Of a stretch of 64,000 bases of DNA, positions 60,201-64,000 are shown piece by piece. The translations under genes and the position numbers were made by a program. This DNA comes from Ganoderma boninense. Its lineage: Eukaryota > Basidiomycota > Agaricomycetes > Polyporales > Polyporaceae. Location: NCBI GenBank assembly GCA_002900995.3, contig CM035308.1, positions 124,001 through 188,000 of the forward strand, in the 5' to 3' direction. How positions within the stretch are numbered: the stretch's first letter is position 1; every line of letters begins with the position of its first letter. Under the pieces are notes generated by a model that saw only the letters and a list, made by a program, of their open reading frames with translations, ran no database searches and was not told where the DNA came from.

Positions 60201-60454
60201 TCTACCAACCTCCTGCCCCTCCTGTCCCAATATGGCAGTCTGTCCTTCCTCCCGGAATTGTGTTAGCTGTATCTCCCTCATTTCTGGGTGTATTGACTTC
60301 GTTCTTTTTGCATTATGTTCGTCTAATTAGCGCGCTTCTAATGGACCTAACACGACCATACAACTAGGGTTATAGCATATACTAATGGCCCCTCTGTAGT
60401 CGCTCTAGGGGGGGAATGTTTGGCCCATATCTCGGCCGTTTTTGCACGCATTTG

Positions 60455-60580
60455 CTCGCGAGAGGGCGCGTTTTGTTCGCGTGATCGACGCGCACAAAAC
60501 GAGCCCTCTCGCGCCCAAATCCGTCCACCCGTTCCTCCGGTGCATATATCCCCTCCTCCTGGGGAGCAGGTATATGCACC
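60455..60580. repeat. nested hairpins in fold-back arm
   Basis: Two palindromes inside the left arm: 60458-60513 (25-bp stems around GCGAGAGGGCGCG, about 23 of 25 paired) and 60539-60580 (GGTGCATAT paired with ATATGCACC). A third lies at 60779-60804 (GGAAAGCCC with GGGCTTTCC). Each is mirrored in the right arm. Confidence 0.7.
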
Positions 60581-63391
60581 TTGGGAACCACTGGACCGAT
60601 TGGCTTCGTTCTTTTTGCATCTGGTAGCTACTAGTAAGTGCATTCTAGGCATATAGGCTGCATACAGGCGCACCCAGTGGCCACTGTATGAGGGGGGCAT
60701 CAATAGTCACCAATAGTTGACTTCTTCCCCCCATATACCCTTCAGTTCTTGGCCGTTTTTTGTGCCCCTTATACGCCCGGAAAGCCCTGTGTAAGGGCTT
60801 TCCAACGAGCCTACATACGCCCCAATCCGTCCACTGTAGCCCTCGGACCATAGACCCCTTCCCCTGACTACTCCCCTCCCCACTGTTTGGCCCATATCTT
60901 GGGCAGTTCTGGGCCAATCCACTTGCTCTCTTTTGCGTTGTATATGTGTACTATACCACAAGCCAATTCACCACTTAAAAGTACTATCAGGCATGTAGAT
61001 CTATATCCAGGGTGTTATCAGTGGTCACCAGTTTACCCCCCTCTGACAATTTTTCCATTTGCCTGATAAAACATGCAGTTATAGGGTCGGATAGCAGCCA
61101 ATTACAGCTATCCAATGCAACAAAGTTGAGGGGAAACAGATAAGAAGTCATTGAGATATAACTTGTTGAAGCCAAGGGGTCCCCCTTGGGCTAGTAAGGC
61201 ATTTCCGAGAGCAGTGTCTTACTGCCTGTCTTAAAGTGTCTTACACCCCAGTGTACATTTGATCTATTAGCTATATCTCATCCATTTCTTGACCGATTTG
61301 GATGGTTTTGGGCTTGTTGGAAAGCAGCTGCAAAGGGCTTTCAAGTACTGTATATGATCTACCCAGCTACCACCACCTACATATATGTCATAGGGGGGTA
61401 GATCTGGGTACTACTGATAACAGACTCTATATAGATCGTTGGAGGAGATAGTGGTATACACTGCTTGGTTACAAGCAGTGCCATAGCATGCATAGGACGC
61501 AAAAGAGAGCAAGTGGATTGGCCCAGAACTGCCCAAGATATGGGCCAAACAGTGGGGAGGGGAGTAGTCAGGGGAAGGGGTCTATGGTCCGAGGGCTACA
61601 GTGGACGGATTGGGGCGTATGTAGGCTCGTTGGAAAGCCCTTACACAGGGCTTTCCGGGCGTATAAGGGGCACAAAAAACGGCCAAGAACTGAAGGGTAT
61701 ATGGGGGGAAGAAGTCAACTATTGGTGACTATTGATGCCCCCCTCATACAGTGGCCACTGGGTGCGCCTGTATGCAGCCTATATGCCTAGAATGCACTTA
61801 CTAGTAGCTACCAGATGCAAAAAGAACGAAGCCAATCGGTCCAGTGGTTCCCAAGGTGCATATACCTGCTCCCCAGGAGGAGGGGATATATGCACCGGAG
61901 GAACGGGTGGACGGATTTGGGCGCGAGAGGGCTCGTTTTGTGCGCGTCGATCACGCGAACAAAACGCGCCCTCTCGCGAGCAAATGCGTGCAAAAACGGC
62001 CGAGATATGGGCCAAACATTCCCCCCCTAGAGCGACTACAGAGGGGCCATTAGTATATGCTATAACCCTAGTTGTATGGTCGTGTTAGGTCCATTAGAAG
62101 CGCGCTAATTAGACGAACATAATGCAAAAAGAACGAAGTCAATACACCCAGAAATGAGGGAGATACAGCTAACACAATTCCGGGAGGAAGGACAGACTGC
62201 CATATTGGGACAGGAGGGGCAGGAGGTTGGTAGAATGATGGGAGAACCCGGAATTGATGGGGGGAGCCCAGGATTGATGGGGGAATACCGGAATTGATGG
62301 GAGGGAGCCCAGAATTGATGGGGGAGGCACCCAGGCACCCGGGACAGTGGTCCACAGGCTTAGATAAGCCTGGGAGGCAGCAATGCTGTGCCATCAGTGG
62401 CCCCGGAGGAGGATCTCCTAAATAAGGCAAGCGACAACAAGCTGTCCCGGAGGCTCCAGAGGTTCCTGATACATCGCACTTTTAGCCGTAACCTGATGTA
62501 AAACGCTCTAGGGTGTTAGTCGTAACATGATACATCAATACTACAACAGCAGCTGGTTGTATCATATCTGCCAGCGTCCCTCCGTGCTCGACTGTGGTGG
62601 CGGCTCATGGTGGCCGGGGAACGCAGATGGCCCAGGGAAAGTACGACGCAACGCATACCCGGGGGCATGTATGTCAAGCAAAGCTTTTTCCGTAGCCTCG
62701 TCGAGGGCGAGGCCATGCGCTTCGTGGCTGCCCATACCTCTGAAATCCCTATCCCCGTCGTCGTCGATAACTTTGCATATGGCAAGGTAGTCTTCCTCGT
62801 CATGTCGCGCCTGCCCGGCGAGCAGCTTTCGATGCTCTACCCAGAGATCCCTCCCGAAGCGGAGCACCATTTGAGCATACAGCTCTCCCGCATGCTCGCA
62901 CCCATTCGAGCGATCCCCGCGCCCTCCGGCGCCGTCTGCGGTTTCGGAGGCGGACCAGCGAACTGCTGGCGGATGACATTCAGCCCCCCTCTAGGTCCCT
63001 GGGAGTCCCTCGCGGAGTTCCATAGAGTGCTCATGTTGCGCACCGGTGGACTCACCCGGATTCCCGAGGGTGTCGATCCGGAGATGGTCCACGACGTGGT
63101 CCGGAAGGTCCACAGCCGCGAATACCGTCTGTGCCTCACGCACAATGATATGGGGCCACACAACATCCTCGTGGACGAGCAGTGGAACATCACGGGTATC
63201 GTGGACTGGGAGTCGTGCGCGTGGATGCCCGAGTACTGGTGCGCACTTGCAACCCGTCCTTCCAACGACGAGATACAATATTCACCCCTTCTGTGTCCGA
63301 ACAGGGAAGCCACCAAGGGCTGTTATCTGCCGCAATACCGCAGGCCAAAGTGTCGCTGGAATAGGATAATGTCGGCCGCCTTCCCGCAGTA

Positions 63392-64000
63392 CAGTATTTA
63401 AGCGCCAGATTAAATTTTACGGCCAGATGAAACGGCCACTCCCCTTCGAGTATTTCTCTGCGGATCTCTCTCGCGCGATGACAGGATAATCCGGTCTGGC
63501 TATTATAATGTACTGTAAGTATTGCGGAATTCTGTCGTTGCTGTCTTCTGCCACAGGGGCCAGTTTACGCCATTTTCCGGTGTTGAAGGGGGCATGGATT
63601 CATGGTAGAGCCTTGGTCATGCCCTGGTGTACTATACACGATACCTTTGTTCTATATTATGTCCATCATCGAAGTTTTATGAGACGCGGAGCGTGTTGTC
63701 TCAGTGCGCGAGGTGAATTGTGGTTCAGGTAGGCTGAACCAATCATGTGATGTGAGCCGTCTCGTCGCGCGCCCCCGCGCGCGCGGTTACTGTATTCACT
63801 TCCTCCTCCTCTAATGGGTCGCTATGCGCTTTCTCTCGACCAACGGAAGCGCAATTCCTCTTTAGCGAAAGAAACCCTTCTTCACCATGCGCTTGACGCC
63901 TTCCGAGATGGCCAGCAATCCTCCCTCCCGCCCAAACTCAGCCAGGTTGCCGATCACTTCGGCATCAACAGAGTTACCCTGTGGCGGCACATTCACGGTG
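63392..64000. mobile_element. left part of a pogo/Tc1-like DNA transposon
   Basis: Homology to the other APH genes stops exactly after CAGTA at 63391, and the next bases CAGTATTTAAGCGCC look like the start of a Tc1/mariner-superfamily terminus, which inserts at TA. The transposase N-terminus begins 422 bp in. The right end is outside the window, so the target duplication cannot be checked. Confidence 0.55.
63814..64000 (+). CDS. N-terminus of a pogo-type transposase, truncated by window end
   Basis: Open frame of 62 codons reaching the window end. It starts MGRYALSLDQRKR and contains a helix-turn-helix of the Psq/CENP-B kind, LSQVADHFGINRVTLWRHIHG at residues 42-62. Such domains bind the transposon ends and precede a DDE catalytic domain, which would lie beyond the window. 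Promoter sequence upstream contains a GCGCGC run and a CT-rich stretch. Confidence 0.65.
   Translation, partial: MGRYALSLDQRKRNSSLAKETLLHHALDAFRDGQQSSLPPKLSQVADHFGINRVTLWRHIHG

Larger units (their letters stand above)
59882..62555. mobile_element. non-autonomous fold-back element, MULE-like, 2674 bp
   Basis: Two inverted arms of equal length (59888-60938 and 61497-62547, 1051 bp each) appear essentially identical. One substitution was noticed, at 59922. They flank a 558-bp unique spacer. A 9-bp duplication GTTGTATCA flanks the element (59873-59881 and 62556-62564). Long inverted repeats with a 9-bp duplication are typical of Mutator-like elements. No transposase is encoded; the mirrored open frames in the arms have no motifs. 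The outermost 6-8 bases differ between ends (CCATAT against CAGCTGCT). Confidence 0.82.
59834..63401 (+). pseudogene. APH-like kinase, copy 3, disrupted by two transposons
   Basis: The N-terminal codons (MMVSPLVYRLLAFVVS) end at 59881. The gene resumes at 62565 with YLPASLRARLWWRL and runs through GGMYVKQSFF, VCGFGGGPANCW, LTHNDMGPHN and IVDWES to an intron at 63239-63304 and a short last exon. Skipping the 2674-bp fold-back element and one copy of its 9-bp duplication gives an open frame. The last exon departs from copies 1 and 2 after FPQY and stops at TAA 63401, about 20 residues early, where a pogo-like element begins at a TA. The gene is thus broken at both ends. It carries one extra residue (HTSEIPIPV) relative to the other copies. 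Confidence 0.85.

Noticed and set aside
60005..62430. Mirrored open frames of 60-120 codons in the two fold-back arms
   Set aside because: They are identical because the arms are inverted copies; composition and lack of motifs argue against coding function.

Overview
The window is nuclear DNA from a basidiomycete fungus, most likely an agaricomycete and plausibly a polypore. The basis is GC-rich genes with many short GT-AG introns (about 45-90 nt), a Kre6/Skn1-type GH16 gene, mucin-like single-pass membrane proteins and a Plavaka-type transposon with a DUF6532-like partner gene. The species assignment is inference; no rRNA or tRNA gene was seen.

Layout. 1-1982 has no recognisable gene. 1983-4247 (-) is a 13-exon Gfo/Idh/MocA-type oxidoreductase. 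5185-7399 (+) and 16212-17813 (-) are Ser/Thr-rich single-pass membrane proteins. 7982-9620 is a non-autonomous relative of the Plavaka element found later. 10084-14440 is a module of two families: an aminoglycoside-phosphotransferase-like (APH) kinase and a conserved protein of about 188 aa, transcribed divergently. 20136-21159 (-) encodes a polyQ protein of unknown function. 22812-34674 holds seven paralogues of a small secreted protein with the same three-exon structure; six have an evident TATA box. 35468-36972 (+) is a ZIP9-like metal transporter. 37798-40039 (+) is a GH16 Kre6/Skn1 homologue riddled with single-base frame breaks.

About 41280-49860 is not normal single-copy sequence. 41280-47991 is an inverted, error-rich second copy of 28268-36780, followed by a 100-N gap. 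48092-49860 is an error-rich direct copy of the membrane-protein gene at 6259-7930. Most of 41500-46500 is homopolymer-laden sequence of very poor quality. Protein calls there should not be trusted.

49860-63400 is a diverged second copy of the 188-aa/APH module and has been hit by three different transposons. A 6475-bp Plavaka/CACTA-like element lies in the 188-aa gene (50685-57159, 2-bp target duplication). A 2674-bp fold-back element with two 1051-bp arms lies in an APH gene (59882-62555, 9-bp target duplication, MULE-like). A pogo/Tc1-like element enters the same APH gene at a TA (from 63392), and the N-terminus of its transposase begins at 63814 and runs off the window.

How the genes relate: the two clearest stories are the secreted-protein cluster (a lineage-style tandem expansion of likely extracellular proteins) and the duplicated kinase/188-aa module that acts as a transposon sink. 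Several single-base frame breaks outside the bad block fall inside otherwise well-conserved coding sequence and look more like base-calling errors than decay.
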